Assembly: GCF_003945595.2 (NCBI RefSeq)
Contig: NW_024104330.1
Coordinates: forward strand, 984,366 to 1,048,365
Length of the DNA: 64,000 nt
From: Pipra filicauda
Lineage: Eukaryota; Chordata; Aves; Passeriformes; Pipridae
Direction: 5' to 3'
Position 1 is the first letter of the stretch. Each line of letters begins with the position of its first letter. The notes below the pieces were generated by a model. The model was given only the letters and a program-made list of their open reading frames with translations. It did no database searches and was not told the DNA's origin. Of the stretch, positions 37,911 to 49,158 are shown piece after piece. The translations under genes and the position numbers were made by a program.

Positions 37911-40900
37911 CAAAAGACACTGATGTTTTTTCTGCCTCTGCAGAAAATGACCTGGTTGCTACAAATAGGCTGGTCTGCATTTCTACTTTGGGTGAGTTGT
38001 CTGATGTCTGGAGGCCTGGGACTGATTGGTGGACTTTTTAAACAAAATTACCACAAGTTAAAAAGAGCAGCCTCATAAAATTGTTCTGATCAGGAAGCTT
38101 ATAACATCTTGGATTCTCTTCCTGATGGTAAAAATGCCCTTTCTCATTAAGCTGCACTTGTAGCACTGTGCAGTTACAGTGAGATGCCAGGTGCTGGACA
38201 GTGCAGAATTATACCCATCTATGTCATTTCCAGGTTAGAAAGGGAACCTTATGGTTGAGACAACTGAGCAGGATGCACAACAAAAACACAAAACTATATT
38301 CCCTGCGAAGCAGGAAAGCCCCACCTCCATCAACTCAGTTGTTCTTTGCCTTAGTTCATCATACCTAAAAATGCATTTACTCTGTTCACCTTGGCTATTT
38401 TTATTGCAAACTCACTTAGAAAGGAATTTTCTCCCATCATGTGCATACCTAGTGGCTGTCGCAGAGGAATCCTCTTAGCTCCAATTTTGGACATATTCTT
38501 ATGATGCTACGACTAGTAATAGCAGTAAAAATGTCACTTCTCTTGTCAGCAGCTTGATTCTCAATGTACTGTCCAACCCATAGTCTCACTAACTTCTCTT
38601 TTGTCCCTGGGACTTAAAACAGAAATCTCAAAGCAACTGCAGCAGCAAGAAGTGGTTAACTACAATCAGTGTAATACAGAGGCTAGAGCATTTCTTCAAT
38701 GGCTTTTTTTTTTTTAACTTTGCTTGCATAGTATATAAATATGGATTTTGTTACTAGCTAAGTTGGAAGGAAAATCATTAAGAATGTTTCAGAGCCTCTG
38801 CAGCAAATCTTTTTTTACCTCCCACCTGGAAAAGGTGAAGGATCAATATTTAAAACAATATGTGGAGTTTTTAAATTTAAAAATCAATGTTTATTCAAAC
38901 TGCTTGAGACTAATTAAATTACTAGTAGTAAGAAAAAAGGTATCATGATGTCAGCTTTTCTGCAACCACTCAAAATGACAAGAGCATTTTTTACAATAGC
39001 TGAAATGTGACGTACTACATCCCTTTCTGATTTATTTCTGTTTACTGTAGGTGCTTTGTCTCCACTCTTGCTCCTAATGAGGGGAAAAAAAACAAGCTCA
39101 GAAGCAGCAGCAGAACGAATACTGTTGTAACATCCCTTCAGATCTCTGTGTCTGTGTTTGAGGCCAGATGCAAGTTCTTTGCCTTTCTTCATCTTCAGAA
39201 ATGCCACATTTCTGGCAGGAAGAAGTTTCAGCTCAAAAGTACAGGAAGCTTCAAAGCAGCCAGGTCAATGTATACCCTGGGCTCTGTAGTGAGTCTAATT
39301 TACCCTGCATGGTTTCTTCAGGTTGTTGTTTCACAAGATGCTAACTCTACAGAAGAGCACAGGGCAATCCTACCCCATCCCATTCCTCTCTCCTAGTTTC
39401 TGCTCCTACTTCTGCAGTTCAGCACTCCGTCAGTTTGCTGACCTGTATGCTGTGGTCTCACAAATATCAACTGTATTATTAAACTTAAAAACAGCCTCTT
39501 ATTTATTCATAGGCCAGCTTTACCTTTGCATTGCAGGTATTATTAACTTGTGACTCAAAATATGCGAACATAGAGAAAAGCAGACTACTGAAAGTTGTAT
39601 TTATTTAGTAAATCCTGCTTCTCCACATTAGCCATTTAAATTGGTTTATATACTCATGCCTCTGCTATGGAATGTAGGAAGAAACAAAATCCTCACTTCG
39701 GGTTGATCAGACACTCAATATAAGATTATTTATTAGCATTCATTAACAATTCTTTATTAAAAAAACAAAACACCACAACTTTTTTTCTTGATGTGATTAA
39801 CTACTGCTTAAATCAAAGCAAAGGCAATTCAGAAACAGTGTCGTGCATTCTCAAAAAGAGACAGGCTGGTTCACAAGAGTAAGGTTCAAGCTAAATGATA
39901 GAATACCTACTAGAGGAGGAATTGAAGACTAAGGTTTTCCTTATCCCTTTGCGTCTGATAAGTATCTTCTTCCCCACATTGCACATCTATCCCCAACATG
40001 AAAAGGAAGTAAAAGTTTTGGAAGACTCAGCCTCAAGTGTACTGAGGCAAATGAATTATGAATCTGTAATGGGAGGGTTGTCAGAGATACATGTCTAGGG
40101 TGACATTAAAAGCTTCTTTAGATAAAGGCTGGATGGATTTGTTTGTTGACCAGCCACCTTGGGGAAGATGCAAGAGGCTCTAACAGCAGCACGCAACATA
40201 CTTGAGGAATGGTTCTAGAGAACAGTTAGCACTTGGACTAACCATCATGTCCCCTGAGTTAGGTTCAGAAAATGATGGTATCGAAAAGCTGGGCTTCTAA
40301 CATTAATCTTTAAATGCAGTGCTCATGTTGAAAACATGTGGCAATATATGGCTTCTAAAACCTAAAAAGATTGATGGCAAGCAAACAAATGTTGCTCAAA
40401 AAAAAAAAAAAAGTTATTAATCACTTCTGCAGAATAAAGATGGACTCCATCCAATTTAAAAAGTCTGTCTGACCAAAGTGCACTACTGAATGTGTTTTGG
40501 AGGCACAAACTAATGAGAAGACTGTACAACAACAGAAAAAAAACCCACAACAATACATCAACCACTTCACAGCAGGCACAAGCATTCACTTGGATCCTGT
40601 TTCTATATCATACTGCATTGTCATCTTTTAACACTAGCCAGAAACTCAGCCCCAGACAGCCACTTGCTCTGCCCCAGTGAGATGGGGGAGAGGATCAAAA
40701 CAGTAAAAGGGAGAAAATTCCTGGGTTGAGATAAAGACAGGGTAATAGGTAATGCAACAGTAGGAAAGACTATATTTTATGTTTCAGATGTTATCTTCTC
40801 CCTAACATGTCTCTTTTATTCATGCAATAGCCTAGCCCAGGTTTCAGAGGATTTCCAGGATTTGCAATGACCCATGGAGAAAAATGAAATGGGGCAATAA

Positions 40901-43599
40901 AGCATTGCTAAAAAAACTTCCTTGTAAAAGTGCTGAAAGAATTTTTAAGAGAAGGAAATGAGTCCCAGGGCAGTTTGTTTAAAACAAACCACACTACTAC
41001 TCTAAGTCTTTTTTATTTCGTATTCTCTAAGCAATCATATAGGCTTATAAGGAGGAAGAATGCAGTATTGGACAGCTACCATGAAAATCAAGGAATACAA
41101 AAATTTAATTAATGCTATAGACAATATAGACAATGAGAAAGCAGGTACAAAATGCTACACCTCTACATACCTCAAATTTCTCAGTCTTAGAGAATGACTG
41201 AATGCTAAATGCACAGGACACTTGGTGTTCTCCGTTTTAGCTGCCAATGTTGATACTATTTCTGTCCTCTGAGCAGAATAGCAGCCACAACAAGGTTATG
41301 GTCACTCATTTTTAGAGATAATAATGCCAGACAATCCCTCCTCTGGGCTAATTAGGATAGAGCAGAGCCACAGTTTTAAGGATTCCCCAGAGAAAGCAGA
41401 GCTGCTGCCATACGGTAGGCTGGGTTCCTGTAGTAGAATATCCCATTTGTGTGTTGGCTGAGCTCCACGGCCCTCCTGCATTCTGGCACTGCTGCCAGTA
41501 CCTGCCTGGGGTGACACAAATAGAGGCAACTCTCTGGGCCAGACTCCATCAGCTGCAAGTTAATTGATTTTTTTACAATGGAGCAACACACCATAAAATT
41601 GAGAGCAGGGGGAAAGGACCATTTTAATTTCCCAGCTACGCAGGAGAAATGACACATTTGTCCATGTGAAGCCCATCAATGTTGCAGCTGTGGGCAACTC
41701 TTCCTTTCCATGTGTTTGCTAACCAGATCATAAAAAAGACATTGCTGAGGGTTTGTGTGGTTGAAAGCAGAGTAGCATTAATAGGATATAAAAGGAGCAG
41801 ATTGAAAATTCAGCTTCTACATTGTTTTCCTGGTCCAATCTCAGACCTTCTGGAGACTAAGAAATAAGGATATTCTTCAAGGCAGAACACTTACTATCCT
41901 TCCATCACTTTTCTGTATTTCATTATTAATTTCCTATGTTAAGGACAAGGAGAAGAAACAATCAGATTGGTTTCATAGTTTCTAAAAGATCTGTTTCCTG
42001 TGAGCAAAGGACCAACTCAGAGGTTAATACCAGGCCATTCGGTCAGCAGCTGCATTTACACAGCACATATATTGCCTTGAAAATGGAAGGAACCATTAGA
42101 AATAATGGTCTATCAAACTAAACTATAATTCTTCTGGCTCCTAAAAGTACAACAGGAGACCTAGACTGGACAATCATTAAGATTACAACAGGGCAAAGAG
42201 GCTGAGTATTTTTATATCAGAAGAAAGACAGCAATGCAGCTGCAGGAGCCCCTCTCTGCCCTCTTCAAAATATTTCAGAACTTCCCTATGTGCACTTGGT
42301 CTCCAAAATGAAGGAGAGATGAAAAGACAGCTTAGTGCCCATATCGCTAAACAGTAAGCAAAAAGCAACACAGCAATACTAATAATTTTACTCTAATTAT
42401 AATTGTTAAACCTTGGTGCCACATTTATCTCACATTCCTCTTTTGCTAAAGTGCAAAGACTAGCAATGAGTGGGATGTTATTAGATTGTCACAAGTTACT
42501 GCCAAATATCAGTTGGTGTAGGATGGATAAGGCAGCAGTCATGATGGATTTAACACCTGATACATCCTGGGTACAGAACATATTTACAGATGTTATAATG
42601 TTGATCAGGTGATTCAGGACACAAGTTTTATTACAGGACAGGGAACTCAAGAACTCGAGAACTCGTAGAACATCAAAAAGGGATGAAACTCAAGTATGGA
42701 GAATATCAAGGTATTTTGCAGGCAGTGATCTTTTATGGATTCTGCTAGCTCTGCATTTCTGCAGCCAGAAAACACTGATTCTGAACGTAACCCAGTGCCA
42801 ACATTAGCTTAGGGCTCCAACTACTTGAGTCTGGAATAATCCTAGTGACATCGAATAGTTCAGGAGAGTATTTCTTTAAGAAATATGTTAATATTTCTTT
42901 AAGAGCAAAAGAAAAACTTGTGGAGAAGACTGGGATGCTACCTATACTTCTGTGTCCAATCAAGTATTAGATAGTCTCCTGGAGATAGCTTGGACTCAGG
43001 TCTGAAGATGGGATATAGTAGACTTGGAGTACAGGTAAGTTCACTGCACAAAATTATAGGAAGGCAGATAGAGGATTAAACAGGAATGTTTAAATTCTCA
43101 CTCCTTTTTTTCCAGTGACTTTTGACTTAGGAATTTTGGGGAAAAAATGAAGACATCCAGCAATCACAAATGGTAATCCCTGTTCTGCTCAAGTGGTCAC
43201 TCAGAACCACAGCAGCATCTTCAGTTGCGGAAGTTTGGGATACTTGCAAATCTAGAGAAAAATATCTGAAGTCTTTTCCTTATAAATCTGAGAGCTCCAA
43301 ATGTACTGAACTGCCCAGAAGAACCTGGTGCAAAATTATCAATAAAAGAGAATTCAAAATCCTCATTATTCTTCCCTTGTTTTCCTCTATTCCCTTTCAG
43401 AAAAAGTCAGAACTGTACCTTCGTGCTGGATTTGAATAATGAAAGTCTTATAGATCCTCTGAGATTTTCCTAGGCGATTACTAGATTAAATAAATCTCCG
43501 GCCATCACCCTGCCAAATACTTGTACCAGAGATAACAAATGCATTCCTAAAACAAGAAGTGTCACTGAACAAGTTTCTGTGTTTCCTTTGATTCTAGAA

Positions 43600-45126
43600 G
43601 GGTGAAAACAATCCTAGTCAACCCTGAAATTGTGCAGGATCTACTGCTCAAGCTTGATGCCTACAAATCTATGGGGCCTGATGGAATTAATCCCAGAATC
43701 CTCAAAGAGCTGGCTGATGTCATTGCAAAACCTCTCTTAATGATTTTTGAGCAGTCTCGGGAATCCAGAGGGATCCCAGATGACTGAAAGCTGATAAATG
43801 TTGTCCTGATTTTCAAGTAGGAGGAGCCCAAAAACTACAGGCCTGTCAGTCTCACTTCAGTGCCTGGTAAAGTTATGGAGAAGATTAATCTGGGAAGTAT
43901 TGAAAAACACCTGAAAGACAACGTTGTCATCAGTTAGAACCAGCGCGGCTTCATGAGAGCAAAGTCCTGCTCATCCAACCAGATTTCCTTCTATGAAAAG
44001 GTAACTCACCTAGATGGTCAAGGGAAGCCAGTTGATGTAATCTTTTTGGATTTCAATAAAGCTTTTGATACTGTCTCTCACGGGACCCTTCTGGACAAAA
44101 TGTCCAACACACAGCTGGATAAATAGATCATGTGGTGGGTGAGCAATCGGCTCACAGGTCAAGCACAGAGGGTAATAGTGAATGGGATGACATCAGGCTG
44201 TCAATCTGTCACTAGTGGAGTTCCACAGGGCTCCATCTTAGGCCCTGTGCTCTTCAACATCTTCATAAATGACTCGGATGCAGGACTGGGAGGAGCTGTT
44301 GTCTCCCTGGAAGTCACGGAGGTCCTGCAGAGAGACTTCGACAAATTAGAGCACTGGGAAATCACCAACCATATGGAGCTCAACAAAAGAAAGTGTCGGA
44401 TTTTGCACCTTGGATGGGGCAAACCCAGATGTACATACAGACTGGGGAATGAGATGCTGGAAAGCAGTGCCACAGAAAGGGACCTAGGGGTCCTGATCGA
44501 TGGCAAGTTGAATATGAATATATGTCCTGGGGGCATCAGGCAAAGCATCGCCAGCCAGTCAAGGGAGGGGATTGTCCCGCTCTGCTCTGCACTGGTGCGG
44601 CCTCACCTTGAATATTGTGTGTGGTTTTAGACACCACAATAAAAGAAAGATATTAAGCTACTGTAGAGTGTCCAAAGGCAGGCAACAAAGATGGTGAAGG
44701 GCTTTGAGGGGAAGCCATATGAGGAGTGGCTGAGGTCACTTGGTGTGCTCAGCCTGGAGTAAAGGAGACTAAGGGGACATCTCATTGCAGTTACAACTTC
44801 CTTGTGAGAGGAAGAGGAGGGGCAAGCATTGATCTTTTCTCTGGGGTGACCAGTGACAGAAACTGAGGGAATGACCTAAAGTTGTGTCAGGGGAGGTTTA
44901 GGTTGGATATTAGAAAAAGGTTCTTCACCCAGAGGGTGGTTGGGCACTAGAACAGGCTCCCTAGGGAAGTGGTCACAGCACCAAGCCTGACAGAGTTCAA
45001 GAAGTGATTGAATGATACTCTCAGGCACATGGTGGGACTCCTGGGGATGATTCTGTGCCGGGCTAAGGGTTGGAAGCAATGATCCTTATGTATCCTTTCC
45101 AACTCAGCATATTCTGTGATTCTGTG
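43600..45126 (+). mobile_element. CR1 non-LTR retrotransposon, 5'-truncated
   Basis: A chicken-repeat-1 family LINE copy of about 1.5 kb, against about 4.5 kb for a full-length element. It begins inside the reverse transcriptase region, and the exact 5' junction is uncertain by tens of bases. It runs through the C-terminal part of ORF2 and a 3' untranslated region typical of avian CR1, with phrases such as ggttggatattag, ttcttcacccagagggtgg and aacaggctccc. It ends in two exact ATTCTGTG octamers at 45111-45118 and 45119-45126. There is no poly(A) tail, as expected for CR1. Loss of the 5' end is the usual result of incomplete target-primed reverse transcription. Several stop codons make the copy inactive. 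Confidence 0.95.
43602..44630 (+). pseudogene. CR1 ORF2 reverse transcriptase fragment, inactivated
   Basis: This is the reverse transcriptase part of the CR1 element. One frame stays in register for 342 codons and ends at TAG 44628-44630. It is interrupted by TGA at 43785 (at an expected Trp codon, after IPDD) and by TAG at 43818, 43935 and 44124. Recognisable blocks in order are YKSMGPDGINPRILKELAD (about 43662-43720), NYRPVSLTSVPGKVMEKI (about 43830-43886), LDFNKAFDTVSH with the first catalytic Asp (about 44049-44084), SGVPQGSILGPVLFNIFIND (about 44213-44272) and RPHLEYCVWF (about 44598-44627). The FADD catalytic block expected between FIND-DAG and LGGAV is absent: the frame passes straight from one to the other at about 44285-44290, an in-frame loss of roughly 12-14 codons. 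CR1-like coding sequence continues past the last stop to about 44800. Confidence 0.93.
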
Positions 45127-47827
45127 ACATTATCTCACTCCTTTCCAATGCAACAGCTATTTTTGTTTCATTGGAATTTTACCTTTTTCTTTTTCTGCTT
45201 TATTGTTGGGGAAAGTTAGCTGTGAATACTCACAAGGTTGAGAGTTCCAGGAGGCAAGAGGAAAAATTCTGTGCTGCACATATAATAAACTGACTAACTA
45301 AACCCCATGTCCACCCATCCAGCAAAGCTGCCATGCTCCAGCAATCTCAGCTTCAGAGTAAAGTAATTTCCATATCACTTAATGAAGTATGCATAGATAT
45401 TTGTCATTACCACTAATTTATTAAATGGGCAAAGGCACCAGCAATCAACCTCATTACAACCCAGAGAACTTGTTGAAAATCATGCCAGGGCAGGGCAAGA
45501 GGAATTATCTACCCACATAAACCTCAGCTACAGATTAGGATTCTGAAGTGGTATCCTTCTAATTCTATCTGTGAAGACAGTGTCAGACTTAATTAACTAC
45601 TTAATGCTCAAGTATTCCTGCAAGAGCTTGGTTTGATGGCAAAGAAAAATGGGCCCTCAAAACCTGACTAAGCTGCACTGACCATAGTATTTCAGAATTG
45701 TCTAACAGAAAATATACTTCTAAAGTGCTCTGAACATGCAGAGCTTGGTAGAAGTCTCCTCTGTACTCTTTCTGCCATTAGAGGTGTTTCTCTATTTTTT
45801 TTATCTCTATGAAACTTTTCCCAGCCTGTAACATCTGTGGGATGCCTCCAGACACTTAGAAAGCTCTTTAGATTACTGTCACAAAGTTGCACACAACATG
45901 TGTGCATTGCAGGGAACTGCCTTCCTCAACTACTATCACGTGGACAATTTGGATTATTCTGAGCAACCATGAGAAGGAACCTGGCTGCCCCAATCAGTGG
46001 TACCTGCACTTGGAGACCACAGAGCAAATTCACCACTCTTAGATGCTTACACTCTGCTGTGGGGTTTTAGCTCCTTGTTATAGGCAGTCCTCCCTGAACA
46101 AAGGGACAGGAAGATAAACCCTAGGGCAATATTGCACTAGCCACAAGGCAACCCAATAGCGGCACAGATAAGTTGCTATCTCCTGCACGGTTAGACCAGA
46201 CCTTTCATGCTGATCCACAGCCTGCTAGATATTCAACAGAAATTTTTTGCTGTCTTTTAAAGTGGCTTCCATTCTTTGTTCCAGCATCTGCCCAGCACCA
46301 AGACAGATTTGTTTAGAAAAATCTTTCATTGAAATACTTTTTTCATGAAAACCTGAGGACTCTGAAGAACTGAGGACCATGAGAAACCTTAGTGAAATGA
46401 AAAGACATTTCACTTCTTATGTCAATAAATAATTTCAGGAGTTGCTTCTGTCTTCAAACTCAGCTGAAGATTCAGTGACTTCTTCCAGGCTACAGGATTT
46501 CAAAAAGCCAGCAACTCCTTAAGGCTTCATCAGACCAAAAAGATTAAGATCTTCATGTTACTGGCCCTGAAGGGAATTTCATTAGAGGATGAGCAAGATC
46601 TTCAGGTCTTTCCCAGCACAGGTGGGAACTGCTGTGTGAGGTGACTGCCTTTAGAGCAAAGGTGCCTTAGAGCTCAGCACACATCAAACCAGAGTCTTCA
46701 GGGAGAGGCAAGCACGGCAGGGAGCTGTGGATCTGGGAGCACGTTTCACTCCAGGGCTGCTTAATGCTCCAGCTGTTTTTTCAGAAAGGCAAAAACTTTT
46801 ACAATCATACTCCATATGCATAGAAATGTACCTGAGAGAGAGCAATAAAATAAGCCATTCTTTCCAAATCACCTCCAATAATCCCAGCCAAATCTTAAAA
46901 GGGATGCTGCTTCTTTTCTTACATTTTCTGTCTTTTCCTACCATCATGTTACCTCACATGGCGCCTGACAAGCTTGACTTTGAATCACTGTACCCCCTCC
47001 TCTTATTCAGCTTTTCTGAAGATTCCTATCCCTGCCATCCCAAACTCATCTGTCTGCTCCATCTGCTTTCCACCAACATACCATACCCTCACAGAAAGAA
47101 GCATGTTTTATGTATGACTCACTGAGCACTAAGGTGCTGCTGCTTAGCTTTAATTTGCTGCCTCAGTAAATAATTTACAGCTTCTTAGCTGGAGGTACAC
47201 AGCTGGAACAAGGCAGCCATCAGTGGCGTGCCACAGGTGGATTACCCACCCAAACAAATCCTTCATGGCAGCAAGGGGGTTTTTACATTCAGTGTTAGGC
47301 ACTAGCAATTTTAAGCTGATCTGATCTGAAGTCTCACCCTTTCTGTTAATACCATTTTTTCTGTGGCAGTGCCTAGAAATCATGTTTGTTGATTACTGAA
47401 ATACACTGTTTCAGGCAGCAGAAGTGAAACACGGTACCAAGAGCATAGTGAAAGGCCAAACTCACCTCTGCATAGCAAGTTTGGGAACTAAGGATGGCAA
47501 TCAAGCATGGTCTGGTCTCTTTACCTTTTTTCCTTGTCTTCTTCCACTCATTTCCCTCCTTGCCCTAGTGCACCTAGACTCCTGAACACAGATGTTCCTA
47601 GGACTCTTTCTGGGAATATTTGTTCCAGTCAACCGTTATCCTCATTACCTCAGAAATAGGACATTTATAAAGATACACAGGTAGGAGAAAGAGGGGGTTA
47701 TGGTAACATAAGGAGGCCGTGAATTTGACTGCAGTGTGTAGGGGAAGAAATGACTACCAGAGAGATAGGAAAGGGGATGGAATTGTATGCCACAGAGTAA
47801 CACCTGAAGCTTGGGGAAATCAACAGG
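45127..47827. other. Gene-free sequence between the CR1 and RTE elements
   Basis: No gene or repeat is supported. The 132-codon plus-strand frame at 46727-47125 has no recognisable domain and overlaps a minus-strand frame. Nothing else stands out. Confidence 0.55.
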
Positions 47828-47840
47828 GAATTTCCCAGCA
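47828..47840. repeat. Target-site duplication, left copy (RTE insertion)
   Basis: GAATTTCCCAGCA, identical to 48308-48320. It directly abuts the trinucleotide tail of the minus-strand RTE-type element. The bases outside both copies differ, so the duplication is exactly 13 bp as far as can be seen. Confidence 0.9.
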
Positions 47841-47887
47841 TCATCATCATCATGGCTAGGCTTCGCAAACAAAGATTTGAGAAGGCT

Positions 47888-48307
47888 CTATCCACATTTG
47901 TTGCAGGCACACTGGTGGCTTATGAGGCCAATACGTGACAGACATATCCGATTGCAAAAGGCACAGCAGAAAGACTCCTTAGATGGTATATTCTGCAAGA
48001 CACGGTTCTTTCTGTGTTGCCTTTTCTCCTCAAGGGTGATCCTGCGTGCGTTCTCAAAGGAGACAGCTGCGTTATAGATGGTGTGTCTCCAGGCCTCCCG
48101 ATTGGAGGCCAGAGTAGACCAGTTATGGTGATCAATATGGCCAAGGCTGAGATGTTGTTTCAGGGAGTCCTTGTATCTTTTCTTCGGGATTCCTCTGTTG
48201 CGGCAACCAGTGGCAAGTTCACCATAAAGCAGGATCTTAGGGAGGTGGTAGTCCTTCATCCTGGAGACGTGCCCTGCCCAGCGCAGCCCAGCGCAGCTGT
48301 GTTCTCA
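47888..48307 (-). pseudogene. RTE ORF C-terminal fragment (post-RT region with zinc-finger-like end)
   Basis: The open part from the ATG at 48259 covers 123 codons. It carries the conserved region after the reverse transcriptase: LPKILLYGEL, KKRYKDSLKQHLSLG, then WSTLASNREAWRHTIYNAA. A basic stretch (EEKRQHRKNR) follows. It ends in CAFCNRICLSRIGLISHQCAC, whose Cys and His spacing (C-x2-C-x12-H-x3-C) looks like a single zinc finger. This tail is found in many RTE-like endonuclease/reverse-transcriptase proteins. The endonuclease and catalytic RT domains are missing, so no enzyme is encoded. Upstream of the ATG the frame would continue as WAGHVSRM, but it is shifted by a 10-bp tandem duplication at 48276-48295. 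The start codon is just an internal Met, not a real initiation site. Confidence 0.85.
48276..48295. repeat. 10-bp tandem duplication inside the RTE copy
   Basis: GCCCAGCGCA occurs twice head to tail, at 48276-48285 and 48286-48295. Removing one unit brings the LRTQLRWAGH part into frame with the downstream ORF. The duplication therefore arose in or after this copy and is a frameshift. Confidence 0.9.
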
Positions 48308-48320
48308 GAATTTCCCAGCA
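48308..48320. repeat. Target-site duplication, right copy (RTE insertion)
   Basis: GAATTTCCCAGCA, identical to 47828-47840, at the truncated 5' end of the minus-strand RTE copy. The first base (G at 48308) could also belong to the element. Confidence 0.9.
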
Positions 48321-48732
48321 ACCTTTATGCAAAGCCCCACACTGTCTCAGTGATGGACACTTTTACCAACCTCACACAGGCTTTACGCACAATAAAAAGG
48401 GACAGATGCTCATGAACTTTTGTTTCCATCCCTGATATGACCCATTCCTATGCTTTCTTCCTTGCTGGTGAAAATTCATCTACATGCATTTGGAAGAAAT
48501 TCCTTGCCTCATTTTTTCCAACTTGGTTTTCTCCTCTCATTCTTGTCCTCCATGCTGAAGGTGAACTTGGGGGTTAGTTTTCCCTGCTTAGCATCAACCA
48601 CTGCTGTGGACTCATACAGTGCAAAGCTGGTTGCTGGAATATCTACAAATGAATGGCAATAAAACATGGCCTGTCTGCTTTATCTACAGCACTTCAAATT
48701 CTTGCTGTAGAAACCATATTACCTAATAGTCC

Positions 48733-49158
48733 TTGGGAAAACCAGAAACATTAGCCTTTGGACCCACCATGGTGCACACATTTGAGCAATGCAAGGGAAG
48801 CAAGTGTGCCCGCAGGCACCAACTCACATCAGCCCTGCCAGAAGACCTCTCCTGCCTGAGCAATTTTGCCAGTGACACGAGGTGCTGCCAATGGCTCAGA
48901 GCAACCTCAGCTCCACAGACACCCTGTCAATCTCACCTTTCATAAGGAACTCAACAGTTGCAGTTTCAGCCCAACACCAGCAACATGTCAACCTCCCACT
49001 ATATTAACTTAGATGTCTTCAATGTATATGCCAATACCATCACCTGAGCCAAAGCTCTCTACAGCGTGTGTTACACCATCCCCTGATGGCAGCTAGTAGC
49101 AGGGATGGTTGCCCACCTCAGGGATATCTCGCTGGCTGTTAATTGCTCTGAGTACTGA
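48733..49158 (+). other. Possible decayed coding stretch, unassigned
   Basis: One plus-strand frame reads protein-like text across this interval with stops at 48943 (TAA), 49045, 49084 and 49156 (all TGA). The later part contains NMSTSHYINLDVFNVYANTIT, then TGA, AKALYSVCYTIP, TGA, WQLVAGMVAHLRD. The two internal TGA codons could be decayed Trp codons, and the text then looks like an extracellular N-terminus followed by a hydrophobic segment. Base composition is somewhat richer in G and C than the flanks. I cannot name a family. No intron, poly(A) tail or duplication was seen. Chance is a serious alternative. Confidence 0.15.

Larger units (their letters stand above)
33648..43599. other. Gene-free stretch between candidate exon and CR1
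   Basis: No gene is supported over about 10 kb, apart from the short CR1 remnant at 34291-34346 and a small perfect hairpin at 37887-37910. Homopolymer runs occur at about 37451-37465 (A), 38704-38715 (T) and 40400-40413 (A). A triplicated octamer GAACTCRN lies at 42643-42666. A direct repeat TATTTCTTTAAG is found at 42869-42880 and 42892-42903. The minus-strand frames at 33989-34387, 35881-36234 and 41376-41657 show no recognisable domain. Confidence 0.55.
47841..48307 (-). mobile_element. RTE-type LINE, short 5'-truncated copy
   Basis: A 467-bp non-LTR retrotransposon insertion on the minus strand. On that strand it starts inside the 3' part of the reverse-transcriptase ORF (CTGAGAACACAG), reaches the ORF stop at about 47888 and ends about 40 bases later in (ATG)5 at about 47839-47855. 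A very short 3' UTR and a trinucleotide microsatellite tail instead of poly(A) are typical of RTE-clade elements. Exact 13-bp flanking duplications show it is one complete insertion event, truncated at its 5' end. RTE copies are absent from most bird genomes but known from several lineages (AviRTE) as products of horizontal transfer. Membership of that family is my inference from the protein and tail, and other RTE families are possible. The exact duplication and open frame suggest a fairly young insertion. Confidence 0.85.

Noticed and set aside
41376..41657. 93-codon minus-strand frame that reads like protein
   Set aside because: The possible acceptor is weak and would give only a 50-bp exon with no recognisable partner.
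44201..44548. 115-codon minus-strand open frame
   Set aside because: Antisense shadow of the CR1 reverse transcriptase.
46727..47125. 132-codon plus-strand open frame with a hydrophobic stretch
   Set aside because: Overlaps a minus-strand frame, has no family resemblance and no promoter or exon context.
47839..47855. Trinucleotide CAT repeat considered as an independent microsatellite
   Set aside because: It sits exactly between the target-site duplication and the RTE 3' end, so it is best explained as the element's own tail.
48014..48415. 133-codon plus-strand open frame
   Set aside because: It is the antisense shadow of the RTE-type element and runs past its end into flanking DNA.
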